From Clostridium sp. (GTDB lineage: Bacteria; Bacillota; Clostridia; Clostridiales; Clostridiaceae), in assembly GCF_029258205.1 (NCBI RefSeq), contig NZ_JARHZJ010000041.1, positions 1 through 64,000 of the forward strand: a stretch of 64,000 nucleotides of DNA, written 5' to 3'. Position 1 is the first letter of the stretch. Every line of letters begins with the position of its first letter. Below, piece by piece: positions 53,626-61,681 of this stretch. The translations under genes were made by a program, and so were the position numbers. The notes beneath the pieces are model-generated. The model ran no database searches and was not told the DNA's origin. It worked only from the letters and a program-made list of their open reading frames with translations.

Positions 53626-54617
53626 CGACTACAGATTCGAGAAGTAGATATATATTTAGAGCAGATGTTGCTTTTGATTTTACTACATCCGTAAACGAAG
53701 TTAAAAATGACTATATAAGATATAAGGAAGATAAGTTGAATACATATTTGCAAAAGACAAGTAAATATAAAATATCTAAAACAACTACTGATTCTACTTT
53801 AAGTGAATTGGAACTTTTTTTAAGAGATTTAGAAGTTAGAAAATCATATATAGATGGATTTCATGTTAATTCAACATACACTACTTATGCACATCATTGG
53901 CTAATAAATAACTTGTTAAATGTTGATAAGTTATTTATAGTTACGGATGAAGATACTTCTTTACTAACATCTCTTTTGAGAATATATAAAGGAAGTATTT
54001 CAAGTAAAGATACTCATATTTTCACCTGCAAGATTGATAAAGAATTAGATAAAAATGAAGCATATAAACAATATTTAACTCATAAAGAAAATATTAAATT
54101 ATGGCAAGAGGCTAATGATTTAAAAGAAGGTTTAGGCAAAGCAGCGATAGACCTATTGGCTCATACTATATTTAATAATGATATATATATAACTGAAACA
54201 ATTAACGGAAAAGATTATGTTGTTGGAACTAATGGTTCTATCCCCCATCCATTTCCTTATAAAGATGAAGGATATAGATATATTAATTGTGTTACAGATT
54301 TATCTAGCCTTAATTGTTATGAATTAGCAGAGATAATGTATAGGGTAGATTTGAGGTCTATAAACACTTTTTTCAATCAGATAAGAAGAAAGGTATCAAT
54401 ATTGGAAAGACCATTATCAGGTGGCAGAGGAGAAGGGAAAAGTTATATATATGCTAATTTTAATCCTAAATATGCTCAATATATGATAAATATTTTAAGA
54501 ACATATTTAAACTTCTGTGAGACTTATAAATATAAAGGTGAAGAAATAACCTCTGCTATGAGGTTGAGAATATCTAAAAAGAAATATAACATTGAAGATA
54601 TTTTATATTTAAAGTAA
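53586..54617 (+). CDS. Transposase, C-terminal part (-1 frame)
   Basis: This frame continues the catalytic domain: SIIATTDSRSRYIFRADVAFD, a candidate second Asp in LFIVTDEDTSLL, and a candidate Glu in FNQIRRKVSILERPLSGG. It ends in a basic C-terminus. It has no ribosome site of its own. A -1 shift between 53577 and 53622 is needed, most simply at G-AAA-AAG (53589-53595), next to a short GAAAC-CGTT-GTTTC hairpin (53597-53610). It is either a programmed frameshift, as in IS1, or a disabling mutation. Confidence 0.7.
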   Translation: MEKEKPLFPTSIIATTDSRSRYIFRADVAFDFTTSVNEVKNDYIRYKEDKLNTYLQKTSKYKISKTTTDSTLSELELFLRDLEVRKSYIDGFHVNSTYTTYAHHWLINNLLNVDKLFIVTDEDTSLLTSLLRIYKGSISSKDTHIFTCKIDKELDKNEAYKQYLTHKENIKLWQEANDLKEGLGKAAIDLLAHTIFNNDIYITETINGKDYVVGTNGSIPHPFPYKDEGYRYINCVTDLSSLNCYELAEIMYRVDLRSINTFFNQIRRKVSILERPLSGGRGEGKSYIYANFNPKYAQYMINILRTYLNFCETYKYKGEEITSAMRLRISKKKYNIEDILYLK

Positions 54618-54629
54618 TTGAATATAAAT

Positions 54630-54675
54630 AAAGCGTAAATGACTGACTATTAATAGTCAGTCATTTACACTTTAT
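54630..54675. terminator. Bidirectional terminator inside element
   Basis: GTAAATGACTGACTAT (54635-54650) and its complement (54653-54668) form a 16-bp perfect stem between the convergent transposase and DUF6773-like genes. Confidence 0.85.
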
Positions 54676-54676
54676 T

Positions 54677-55132
54677 CTAATTATCGAAATCATCTTCATT
54701 TAGTTTATTATCAATAATTTGTTGTTTTTTCTTATTTATATTTATCATTACCGAACGAAATACAAAGAAGAAAAGGACAAAACTAACAAAATATAATGCC
54801 AAATTTTTCACATTATATTGCCCGCTTAATATTGCAAATAAAATTACGGAAGCAATCCCTGAAACAACTGTGTTTAATAATATTTTTTTCTTACACTCGC
54901 CATTTGGGTTCCATATATCAATCCCTTTTGTTAAGTTACGAATTGAAATAAATCCCCCACATCCTATTAATGCAAAAAATTCAACAGCATATTGAGCGAA
55001 TGGAGCATTCATAAGAAATTGCTGTACAATAATAGAAATCATCAATCCAACCACTAACCACCCGTATGCATCACTTTGAATTTTTCTTCTCTCCAAAAGT
55101 ATTCTTTCATCTTGAATTTTATTGTTCTTCAT
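54677..55132 (-). CDS. Passenger membrane protein, DUF6773-like
   Basis: This 151-residue protein has four hydrophobic segments (about 25-42, 47-64, 85-103 and 110-128) between charged ends, resembling the DUF6773/DUF3796-type proteins that accompany small XRE regulators. It overlaps the XRE gene by 14 bp. The function is unknown. It may be an immunity- or stress-related passenger. Confidence 0.6.
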   Translation of the reverse strand: MKNNKIQDERILLERRKIQSDAYGWLVVGLMISIIVQQFLMNAPFAQYAVEFFALIGCGGFISIRNLTKGIDIWNPNGECKKKILLNTVVSGIASVILFAILSGQYNVKNLALYFVSFVLFFFVFRSVMININKKKQQIIDNKLNEDDFDN

Positions 55133-55328
55133 CTAATCCCTCCCAAAATAAATCATTTAGTGTTTTGTTTAATGTTTTGCAGATTGCTATACAAAGATTT
55201 AATGTAGGGTTATAATCACCAGATTCAATAAGCCCTATAGTTTGTCTTGTTACGCCTACTGCTTTAGCCAAATCATCCTGTTTCATATCGCATTCAATAC
55301 GAGCGATTTTCATTCGTTTATTTTTCAT
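55119..55328 (-). CDS. Passenger XRE-family regulator
   Basis: This 69-residue Cro/CI-type helix-turn-helix protein has ARIECDMKQDDLAKAVGVTRQTIGLIESGDYNPTLNLC spread over the five-helix fold and a short C-terminal GLDEEQ. It matches the YgzD-like minimal regulators paired with membrane proteins. The start at 55328 lies 5 bp after AAGGAGGTG. Its promoter overlaps a palindrome, suggesting autoregulation. Confidence 0.8.
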   Translation of the reverse strand: MKNKRMKIARIECDMKQDDLAKAVGVTRQTIGLIESGDYNPTLNLCIAICKTLNKTLNDLFWEGLDEEQ

Positions 55329-55350
55329 ATAGCACCTCCTTATATTACAT

Positions 55351-55379
55351 ACTATATGGTATATATTACTAAATGTCAA
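55351..55379 (-). promoter_or_regulatory. Promoter and operator of XRE passenger operon
   Basis: TTGACA (55374-55379) and TATAGT (55351-55356) on the minus strand have a 17-bp spacer. The palindrome ATAC-TATATG-GTAT (55349-55362) overlaps the -10 box and is a likely XRE operator. Confidence 0.7.
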
Positions 55380-55484
55380 ATATATATTGCATTAAGAATA
55401 AAATAATAGTCATATAATATTTGAAACGCTTTGGATAAATATACATATTTTTACTTACTAATCCTTTTTTATTGTATATATAAT

Positions 55485-55522
55485 GAAAAAAGTTCTAAGT
55501 CATTTATTTAACTTAGAACTTT
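55485..55522 (-). terminator. Inward-facing terminator at right end of element
   Basis: AAAGTTCTAAGT (55489-55500) pairs with ACTTAGAACTTT (55511-55522). Read on the minus strand it ends in TTTTTTCATT. It would stop transcription entering from the gene at 55638. Confidence 0.75.
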
Positions 55523-55523
55523 A

Positions 55524-55583
55524 GTGATTTATTATGTGATTCTGTATGAGATTTTAATTGTGATTTCTTATGAGAATTTATAA
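55524..55583 (-). repeat. Right 12-bp iterons (5 units)
   Basis: Units begin at 55524, 55536, 55548, 55560 and 55572, reading GTGATT or GAGATT/GAGAAT, with exact 12-bp spacing. Seen from the right end they have the same orientation as the left outer array. Confidence 0.85.
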
Positions 55584-55585
55584 CT

Positions 55586-55610
55586 TTGCACCTCAAAACG
55601 GAACCCGTTG
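55586..55610 (-). repeat. Right terminal inverted repeat
   Basis: TTTGCACC...AAACGGAACCCGTTG is the inverted counterpart of 52164-52188. Confidence 0.85.
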
Positions 55611-55619
55611 TAATAATCT
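55611..55619. repeat. Right target-site duplication
   Basis: TAATAATCT matches 52155-52163 exactly. Confidence 0.85.
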
Positions 55620-55630
55620 CCTCTCTTTTT
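55618..55630. terminator. 3' arm of split ilvE terminator
   Basis: CTC-CTCTCTTTTT complements 52141-52154. See the entry there. Confidence 0.8.
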
Positions 55631-55637
55631 TAATTTC

Positions 55638-56051
55638 TTATTTAGTAAAATTCTCTTTTACTTTACTTAGTAAATCTTTATATTTGTCATCGGAATCTAT
55701 TATCCTAAAAGTTTCATCATTAATATTAATAAATTCATCACTTAATGATAAGTTAATATACCCTTCTCCCATGTATATATTATACTGATTTAAAATCAAT
55801 GGATTTTTAAAAGTTTTAACTATTTTTATTTCCTTAATATCATCATATAGACTTGCTATATAATTTTCATCTTCTATTTTATAATTATTAAACTCTGAAT
55901 CATTTTTCTTTTCTTTAACAACTATAAATTTTGGATTTTCACTTGACATATTAAATGCTGCTTCTAACTTAATAGGCATAAAGAAATATGAAGAAATAAT
56001 AACTGATATTGTTATAAAAAAAGTAATCACTAATTTATTAAGAAGTTTCAT
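55638..56051 (-). CDS. Hypothetical exported or membrane-anchored protein
   Basis: This 137-residue protein has an N-terminal hydrophobic segment (LVITFFITISVIISSYFFM, about 6-24) and a soluble extracellular-type domain. No family was recognised. The start at 56051 is chosen because TTGAGG lies 6-7 bp before it. It follows the next gene by 22 bp and is probably cotranscribed with it. Its own terminator was the structure split by the transposon. Confidence 0.6.
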   Translation of the reverse strand: MKLLNKLVITFFITISVIISSYFFMPIKLEAAFNMSSENPKFIVVKEKKNDSEFNNYKIEDENYIASLYDDIKEIKIVKTFKNPLILNQYNIYMGEGYINLSLSDEFININDETFRIIDSDDKYKDLLSKVKENFTK

Positions 56052-56073
56052 ATATTGCCTCAAAATTAATTTC

Positions 56074-56619
56074 TTACTTTAATACTATTCCTCTTACATA
56101 TAAATTGTGCTTTTTAATTAAATCCTTATATACTTCTAGAATATTATTTTCCTCAAAAAACATAGGAAAACTCAAGTTGTAATTTCCCCATATAGTCATA
56201 GGCTTTTCCATAAAATATATAGTACAAAAAAATAATTCTCTAGTGTTTAATCTAGTTATAAATGACATAAGATCTTTATTATCAAGCTCAAAATAAACAC
56301 TTTTTATTTTTGAGTTATTAATATTATCTATTAAAATATTTTTATCTCTTTCATCTAAACTCTCTAAAAGCCTTGCTAAACTCTCATCTTTTAAGTTTTT
56401 TATGTATAAGTCTATTATTACTTTCCCATTATTAAGTTCTAATGCTTCATTAAAGAAATTAATAAAACATTCCTCTTTTATTTGAAAAGAATCATTATCT
56501 CCATTATATTCTAGAAGCCCATTTGAATATCTATCAAACCCATCTAATATATTATTAAATCTTATTTTTATTTTATTTTTAAATTCATCTTCACTTATAG
56601 ATTTTAAGATTTGACTCAA
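56074..56619 (-). CDS. Hypothetical 181-residue protein
   Basis: A soluble, charged helical protein begins at TTG (LSQILKSISEDEF), 8 bp after AAAGGAG. A longer frame to 56661 has no ribosome site. No motifs were recognised. It is the first gene of a two-gene unit with the exported protein downstream. Confidence 0.55.
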   Translation of the reverse strand: MSQILKSISEDEFKNKIKIRFNNILDGFDRYSNGLLEYNGDNDSFQIKEECFINFFNEALELNNGKVIIDLYIKNLKDESLARLLESLDERDKNILIDNINNSKIKSVYFELDNKDLMSFITRLNTRELFFCTIYFMEKPMTIWGNYNLSFPMFFEENNILEVYKDLIKKHNLYVRGIVLK

Positions 56620-56733
56620 AAATAACACTCCTTTACTTAACTTATTATGATTATTATACACAAAGCTTATTTTATCTGGCTATATTATTATGTACTTCTA
56701 TATAAAAATTCATCTCTTAAACTAAAATTTAAA

Positions 56734-56857
56734 GGCTATGTTTTTACTAAACTATTGTTTTATATAAACTTTAATTTTCAACTTAATTTTACAAATCATA
56801 ATCAATTAATTTTTCTTATAAGTCTATATAAAATCAATTCTAACTTAAAACATAGCC
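56734..56857 (-). terminator. Long hairpin after Cna-B-like gene
   Basis: GGCTATGTTTT (56734-56744) and AAAACATAGCC (56847-56857) are perfectly complementary and bound a 102-nt AT-rich loop. The hairpin occupies a gap of about 430 bp between 56619 and 57052, in which I see nothing else. Confidence 0.5.
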
Positions 56858-57051
56858 GTAATTAATTCATTTTAAAATATTTAACATCTATCTTGATGTT
56901 CTTAGTGTCATTTAGCCTCAGTTATATTATTATCTACTTTTAATTTATTTGAGCATTTAAATCTCAAATCTTTATCCAATTTTCCTCTAAATCTTTTATA
57001 CTTACCTTAGCTCCTTAAATTCTATTCTAATAAAAATAATTATTATACTTC

Positions 57052-57825
57052 TTAGCTTTGCCTCTGGTCTTCATCAAAAAACTCTTCTTCATATTCACAA
57101 ACATCATAGGTCTCACTGCCTTGCTCTTCATCTTTTTCATAATTAATATTATTTGCAATATTCTTACTCTCTTCCTTTATTGAATCAAAAGTAAATTGTA
57201 CATTATTTTTATCTTTTTTAAAATCTTCAACTTCAAAGGAATTAGCTAAATTCAATATTTCTTCAAGAATTGTTTTTGCTCCCTGAATTATCTCATCAAA
57301 ACTATTCTCATTTACTTCATTAAACATTCCAGTCTCCCCCCATATACTTGGATTTTGGAATAAATCTAAATTATCAAAATAATGTTTAAAGTTCTTTTCT
57401 TTTTCACCAAAATTATCTATAGAATCTTCTTGTGAATTCAAACTATTGTCTATATCTTGATTTTTATTAATATCATATTTTTCTTCTATATCATCTTTTG
57501 AAACCATATTATTTATAAATTCTTTATCAGTATGTTTTATAATAGGAATCTTTTCTTCTTTCCTGTAATTTAATTTATTTCTATGAAGAATTATCCTAGT
57601 GAAACTAAAGCTGTCCCTTAAAGTAATTCTATAAATTTTCTTTTTGAATAAAGGATGGTCTATTGTCAACACATAAATACCTAGTGGAACTAAAAACTCT
57701 ATTATTCCAGCTAAATCTGTTTCTCCTTCATACTTTTCTCTTTGATTTTCAATCTTTACTATACATTTTGTAATAGGTTTTTGATTCTCATCTAAAATAT
57801 TAAAAAAAACTCTTTGATTAATCAT
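57052..57825 (-). CDS. Cna-B-like domain protein with acidic tail
   Basis: This 257-residue protein starts with a carboxypeptidase-regulatory / Cna-B-like beta-sandwich (residues about 5-85: FFNILDENQKPITKC, YEGETDLAGIIEFLVPLGIYVLTIDHPLFKKK). The rest is low-complexity, acidic and Asn-rich, ending EYEEEFFDEDQRQS. There is no signal peptide or anchor, so it may be a spore-coat or cytoplasmic protein. The domain call is by pattern. Confidence 0.6.
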   Translation of the reverse strand: MINQRVFFNILDENQKPITKCIVKIENQREKYEGETDLAGIIEFLVPLGIYVLTIDHPLFKKKIYRITLRDSFSFTRIILHRNKLNYRKEEKIPIIKHTDKEFINNMVSKDDIEEKYDINKNQDIDNSLNSQEDSIDNFGEKEKNFKHYFDNLDLFQNPSIWGETGMFNEVNENSFDEIIQGAKTILEEILNLANSFEVEDFKKDKNNVQFTFDSIKEESKNIANNINYEKDEEQGSETYDVCEYEEEFFDEDQRQS

Positions 57826-58496
57826 AATATCTATTAAGATTTTACTATCTTAATATTTTCACACTCCGAAGAATAGTATACGTTATATAATTATTCTTAA
57901 ACTTTAATTTTGTTAATAAAACTTACAAAATAAAAAAACACTAAATAAAACTGTGCCAACTTAATATATAAAATCTTTTCTAATTCCTCTAATTTCTCCT
58001 TAAAATAAAATTTTAAACATTTTATAAATTCAAAATAGATTTTAAACTATAATATTTTCTTTTTTAAGATTATCAAACTTCTTGACTTTTTCTATAAAAT
58101 TATCAAACATATAAAGATAAATAATCATTACATCCATAGATAACAATATTGCTATAGTCAGTATTTCACCTCTTCCAGACTTTAATATCTCTTTATTGCT
58201 TATTAAAACACTATATAATAAAGATACTAAATTCTATAATACAAAAACTTTTCTAAAATTAACTACTATAAGAAAATATCTTAATTTTGAAAATATAAAA
58301 TCAATATTTTATTTTTTATTAGCTGTAGTTTTGAAATAAATATTATATAATAAGTCATTTATTAATACTTTTTTAACCTTTTTGTAAATATAAGACTTAA
58401 TTTGTAAAATATTATTATAAATGTACACTTTTTTTATAAATTATTAAGTTTAAAATTCTATTTATTATTATTTAAATTAATACAAGGAGGCTCTAT
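57826..58496. other. Intergenic region of 670 bp with a gene relic
   Basis: It contains the kinase remnant at 58042-58233. The rest is AT-rich with no clear gene. The segment before 58497 must hold the promoter of the DUF2334 lipoprotein, but no unique candidate stands out. Confidence 0.5.
58042..58233 (-). pseudogene. Relic of a GHKL-type sensor kinase
   Basis: A 63-codon open stretch without a start reads ISNKEILKSGRGEILTIAI, then LLSMDVMIIYLYMFDNFIEKV and KKFDNLKKEN. This looks like the last membrane helix and following coiled coil of VirS/AgrC-like kinases. Stops flank it and the kinase core is absent. Confidence 0.45.
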
Positions 58497-59834
58497 ATGA
58501 AAAAACTTTTTACAACTTCCATCCTAATCCTTTCAATGGTTTTTCTAATAGGATGTGGATCTAAAAGTGAAAGTAAAAACTTTGAACTATCTGCATTTAA
58601 CTTAGAAAAATTTACTGGACTAGATAAACCTCAAGATAATATTAAAATAAATCTAAATGGTAAAGTACAAAACTTAAGTTTACCAATATATTTAGATAAA
58701 AATAGATATTTAATTCCTATAAGTGAAATAATTAAAAATAATAATGGAGAATTTAAAATAGAAGATGATTCTATAGATATTAAATTTGAAAATAAAGATG
58801 TTAAAGTTAATTTAAAAGATAATACTTGGATTGATTTATCAAAGAATAAATCAGAAGCCAATAAATTAAAGACTAATCCTATAATAGAAGACAATGTTGT
58901 ATATATGTCTTTAATAGATGTTGCTAATATGCTTGATTTAAAAAGTAGATGGAACTCAAAGGACAAGCTAGTAAAATTATATACTAATAGAGACATGCTA
59001 GATGTTAAACCTTATAAAGGAAACGGTACACAAAAAGGTATAATAAGATTTGAAGATGTTAGTTCTACTGGAACTGGAACAGAATATGATTCACAATATC
59101 TTGAAACTATAAGAGTTATGGGTAGATATTTAGGTAAAAAAAATGTACCTTATCATATAGCTTGGATACCTAGATATATAAATCCAGAAAAGAATATAGA
59201 TAATGATCCTTCTAAAGAAAATAACTTTGCTAATGCAGAGCTTATATATACTTTAGACTTTGTTGCCTCTCATAAAGGAGAAATAGGTTTACATGGTTAT
59301 ACTCATCAAATAGGAAATACAATTAGCGGAGAAGGATTTGAATTTGGAAAATATAATCCTTCTGTAGAGGATTTAAACACAAGAGTTTCTAAAGCTCTTA
59401 AAATAGCTAAAGATCTAAGTATAAAAATAAACTTTTTTGAAGCTCCTCACTATACTATAAACAAAGCTCAAAATGAAGCTTTAGAAAAGAACTTTAAATA
59501 TATATTCAATGATTATGATGAAAATAAGGCACAATCAGAACCTATGAAGTCACCAACTGGAAGTGGTTCTTATTATGTACCTACACCTCTTTATTATATT
59601 GAAGGTGGAAAAGAAGATGTTATGTTAAATAAGATAAAAAATATGTCTAATACTACCTTTGCAGGAATGTTCTATCATCCATTTTTAGAAGCTAATCTAT
59701 TAGATTTCAAAGATGGACAAGATGGTTACCCTGAAGATAATTATAAAAAAACATCTACAATTCAAAAAGTAATTGATGAATTTGAAAAAAGAAATGTATC
59801 TATTATTTCAATAGAACAGGTTTCTGAAAAGTAA
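58497..59834 (+). CDS. DUF2334 deacetylase-fold lipoprotein
   Basis: This 445-residue protein has a lipoprotein signal (FLIGCGS, Cys about residue 20). Residues about 45-160 form a copper amine oxidase N-terminal-like domain (PIYLDKNRYLIPISEI, VYMSLIDVANMLDLKSRWN). Residues about 178-440 form a DUF2334 domain of the polysaccharide deacetylase fold (IIRFEDVSSTG, EIGLHGYTHQIG, FFEAPHYT, FYHPFLEA). It probably acts on surface glycans. The start follows AAGGAGGC. Confidence 0.82.
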   Translation: MKKLFTTSILILSMVFLIGCGSKSESKNFELSAFNLEKFTGLDKPQDNIKINLNGKVQNLSLPIYLDKNRYLIPISEIIKNNNGEFKIEDDSIDIKFENKDVKVNLKDNTWIDLSKNKSEANKLKTNPIIEDNVVYMSLIDVANMLDLKSRWNSKDKLVKLYTNRDMLDVKPYKGNGTQKGIIRFEDVSSTGTGTEYDSQYLETIRVMGRYLGKKNVPYHIAWIPRYINPEKNIDNDPSKENNFANAELIYTLDFVASHKGEIGLHGYTHQIGNTISGEGFEFGKYNPSVEDLNTRVSKALKIAKDLSIKINFFEAPHYTINKAQNEALEKNFKYIFNDYDENKAQSEPMKSPTGSGSYYVPTPLYYIEGGKEDVMLNKIKNMSNTTFAGMFYHPFLEANLLDFKDGQDGYPEDNYKKTSTIQKVIDEFEKRNVSIISIEQVSEK

Positions 59835-59850
59835 ATTTCACTTTTAAATA

Positions 59851-59894
59851 AAGGTTAAATCCAAATTATTCATATTAAATTTGGATTTAACCTT
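59851..59894. terminator. Terminator after DUF2334 gene
   Basis: AAGGTTAAATCCAAATT (59851-59867) and its complement (59878-59894) form a 17-bp perfect stem between convergent genes. Confidence 0.85.
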
Positions 59895-59901
59895 AAATTT
59901 A

Positions 59902-60324
59902 TTAAAAGTATTTATTGTTCTTTACTTCTTCCCATATATAAAAAAATAGTCCTATAAAAAATAAAGTTAAAAATAATATCTTAAACCCTTGAATACTATT
60001 ATTAAATCCATAAAAAGCTATTATAAAAATTACTATAATAGTTCCTAAAGAAACTAATTTATTAAAGAATTCCAAGGAATGCAAAATTATATTTATACTC
60101 ATAATCAGAGAAAAAATCAAAAAAATTATAGCTATAAAAGTTATAAAAAAAATAAATCCTTCCTTTAAAACTTCTTCTCTTCTTAAATTAAGTATTTCAG
60201 ATATATTATTAAACCCAACTTCTCTCTCCGTTGTATTTAAAAATATTAAATTTGATATAAATGCAAGACCTATAGCTAAAAGATTTCTATCATCATAAGA
60301 TATATCTTTTAAAAACTTTTTCAA
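59902..60324 (-). CDS. Hypothetical membrane protein
   Basis: This 140-residue protein has four hydrophobic segments (about 15-30, 55-80, 88-107 and 112-132). No family was recognised. AGGAGGAAT... lies before the ATG. It is monocistronic, with a convergent terminator on its 3' side. Confidence 0.6.
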   Translation of the reverse strand: MKKFLKDISYDDRNLLAIGLAFISNLIFLNTTEREVGFNNISEILNLRREEVLKEGFIFFITFIAIIFLIFSLIMSINIILHSLEFFNKLVSLGTIIVIFIIAFYGFNNSIQGFKILFLTLFFIGLFFYIWEEVKNNKYF

Positions 60325-60426
60325 AGATTCCTCCTAAAAAATCACTTTACTAAACTATATTCCTATTAAATTTTAATATAACCTTCTAAATTAAAAATAA
60401 TATTCCAAATTTTATACCTAATAAAA

Positions 60427-60470
60427 AGACTGTAAGAAAATTTATTTTTACAAAAATTCTCCTACAGTCT
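60427..60470 (-). terminator. Second of two tandem terminators after hydrolase gene
   Basis: AGACTGTA (60427-60434) pairs with TACAGTCT (60463-60470), with an A/T inner stem. The minus strand continues TTTTTAT. Confidence 0.7.
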
Positions 60471-60486
60471 CAAATTGAAATTTAAA

Positions 60487-60517
60487 ATAAGGTTAACCAT
60501 TACTGATTAACCTTATT
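60487..60517 (-). terminator. First terminator after hydrolase gene
   Basis: AATAAGGTTAA (60487-60497) pairs with TTAACCTTATT (60507-60517). It is 18 bp past the stop at 60535. Confidence 0.75.
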
Positions 60518-60534
60518 TATTGATTTTAATTAAA

Positions 60535-61161
60535 TTATTTTAATATAAAATCTTTTTCCACTTCTAAAGCTTCTTTTAAAGCATCAACTGTCTTCATAAC
60601 ACTTTCTTCTATATCAAGAGCATGATTTGCACCTTTTATTATAAAACTTTCTACATCATCTCTTTTTTCTATCTCCACTCTATGAGCTATACTTAATAAT
60701 GGATCTTCATCTCCTGTTATAACTAAAGAATTAGATTCTATATTAAACTCATCTAAAGTTTTATTTATTGGACTTATATATATGTTTCTTATATTTTTAA
60801 ATCTTTCACTCAAATCTTTATTTAAGAAAGACTGTACACTTGTTCCAATACTTTTTCCTATTATAACAATTTCTTCATACTCTTTTTCTATAGCATTATC
60901 TATAACTTCTAATGACTCAGAAACCATTATACTAAACTCTTTTTCAATATTAAATTCACTTCTATTTATTTGATATCCATATTCTATTTCTAAAACATCA
61001 TATCCTATTTCTTTCATTAATTGTTTAGAGTAATCTAAGTAAGATCTATCTAAACAATATCCTATTCCAGGTAATATTATACAAAGTTTTTTACTTCCAA
61101 CATCAATAAATCTTGGGCTTAATTCAACACCCCAATATGATTTTATTATTCTATTACTCAT
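60535..61161 (-). CDS. Alpha/beta hydrolase
   Basis: This 208-residue cytoplasmic protein has the alpha/beta hydrolase fold: IILPGIGYCLDRSYLDYSKQL (oxyanion region), the nucleophile elbow GKSIGTS, an acidic residue in VITGDEDPLLS and the catalytic His in GANHALDIEE. The substrate is unknown. The start at 61161 follows AGGAGG, while the longer frame to 61194 lacks a site. An inverted repeat lies about 40 bp upstream. Confidence 0.8.
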   Translation of the reverse strand: MSNRIIKSYWGVELSPRFIDVGSKKLCIILPGIGYCLDRSYLDYSKQLMKEIGYDVLEIEYGYQINRSEFNIEKEFSIMVSESLEVIDNAIEKEYEEIVIIGKSIGTSVQSFLNKDLSERFKNIRNIYISPINKTLDEFNIESNSLVITGDEDPLLSIAHRVEIEKRDDVESFIIKGANHALDIEESVMKTVDALKEALEVEKDFILK

Positions 61162-61199
61162 TTTAAAAAACCTCCTAATTTTTAAAGTTTTCAAAAATC

Positions 61200-61251
61200 T
61201 GTCCTAAAAAGTGATATAAAATGAAGAAGAAACAATTCACTTCTTAGGACA
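61200..61251 (-). promoter_or_regulatory. Inverted repeat in leader of hydrolase gene
   Basis: TGTCCTAA...AAGTGA (61200-61214) pairs with TCACTT...TTAGGACA (61237-61251) with one or two bulges. It sits between any upstream promoter and the ribosome site and could be an operator or an attenuating hairpin. Confidence 0.4.
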
Positions 61252-61456
61252 AATTATTTTAAATCTATAATAAATTTTTATGATATTCTTTTCTCATCTC
61301 ATTTAACATTATAAATTTAAATAATCATACAATCAAACTCTTATAAAAATAAAAATTTAAAATACCTCTTCATTTTATCAATAATTTATTAACTTATTTA
61401 TATTTTATTAATATTAATTTGCTAATTCCTTGTATTTTTTTTGCTATATAAAAAAA

Positions 61457-61496
61457 AATTACATAGATTATAGAAAATTCTTAATCTATGTAATTT
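61457..61496 (-). terminator. Terminator of asr operon
   Basis: AAATTACATAGATTA (61457-61471) is complementary to TAATCTATGTAATTT (61482-61496). The minus strand continues with a run of T. It is the first strong hairpin after asrC, about 185 bp past its stop. Confidence 0.75.
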
Positions 61497-61681
61497 TAAA
61501 TAAATCTAATTTTTTAATATCATATTAAACTTATTATTTTTATATTTAATTTAAAGAGTGTACTCCTTCTCTAAAAATTAAAACCTTATAAATCATCTAA
61601 TTTTTCAAAGCATAAATTTTTATTATTATAAAATGAAATTAACTACTAATATAATTAAAACTATCTTTCTCACATAAATAA

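Larger units (their letters stand above)
52164..55610. mobile_element. 3.45-kb transposon with iterons and RHH protein
   Basis: The ends are CAACGGGTTCCGTTT...GGTGCAAA in inverted orientation (52164-52188 and 55586-55610, two mismatches near the centre), flanked by the 9-bp duplication TAATAATCT. Inside lie arrays of a 12-bp repeat near both ends, a ribbon-helix-helix gene, a split zinc-ribbon transposase, and on the other strand an XRE regulator and a membrane protein. The 9-bp duplication, zinc ribbon and frameshift resemble IS1, but the ends, iterons and passengers do not. The intact duplication suggests a recent insertion. I cannot assign a named IS. Confidence 0.85.

Noticed and set aside
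56647-56865. 72-codon plus-strand frame
   Set aside because: AT-rich, aromatic/Ile-rich translation with no ribosome site, overlapping a long hairpin; probably chance.
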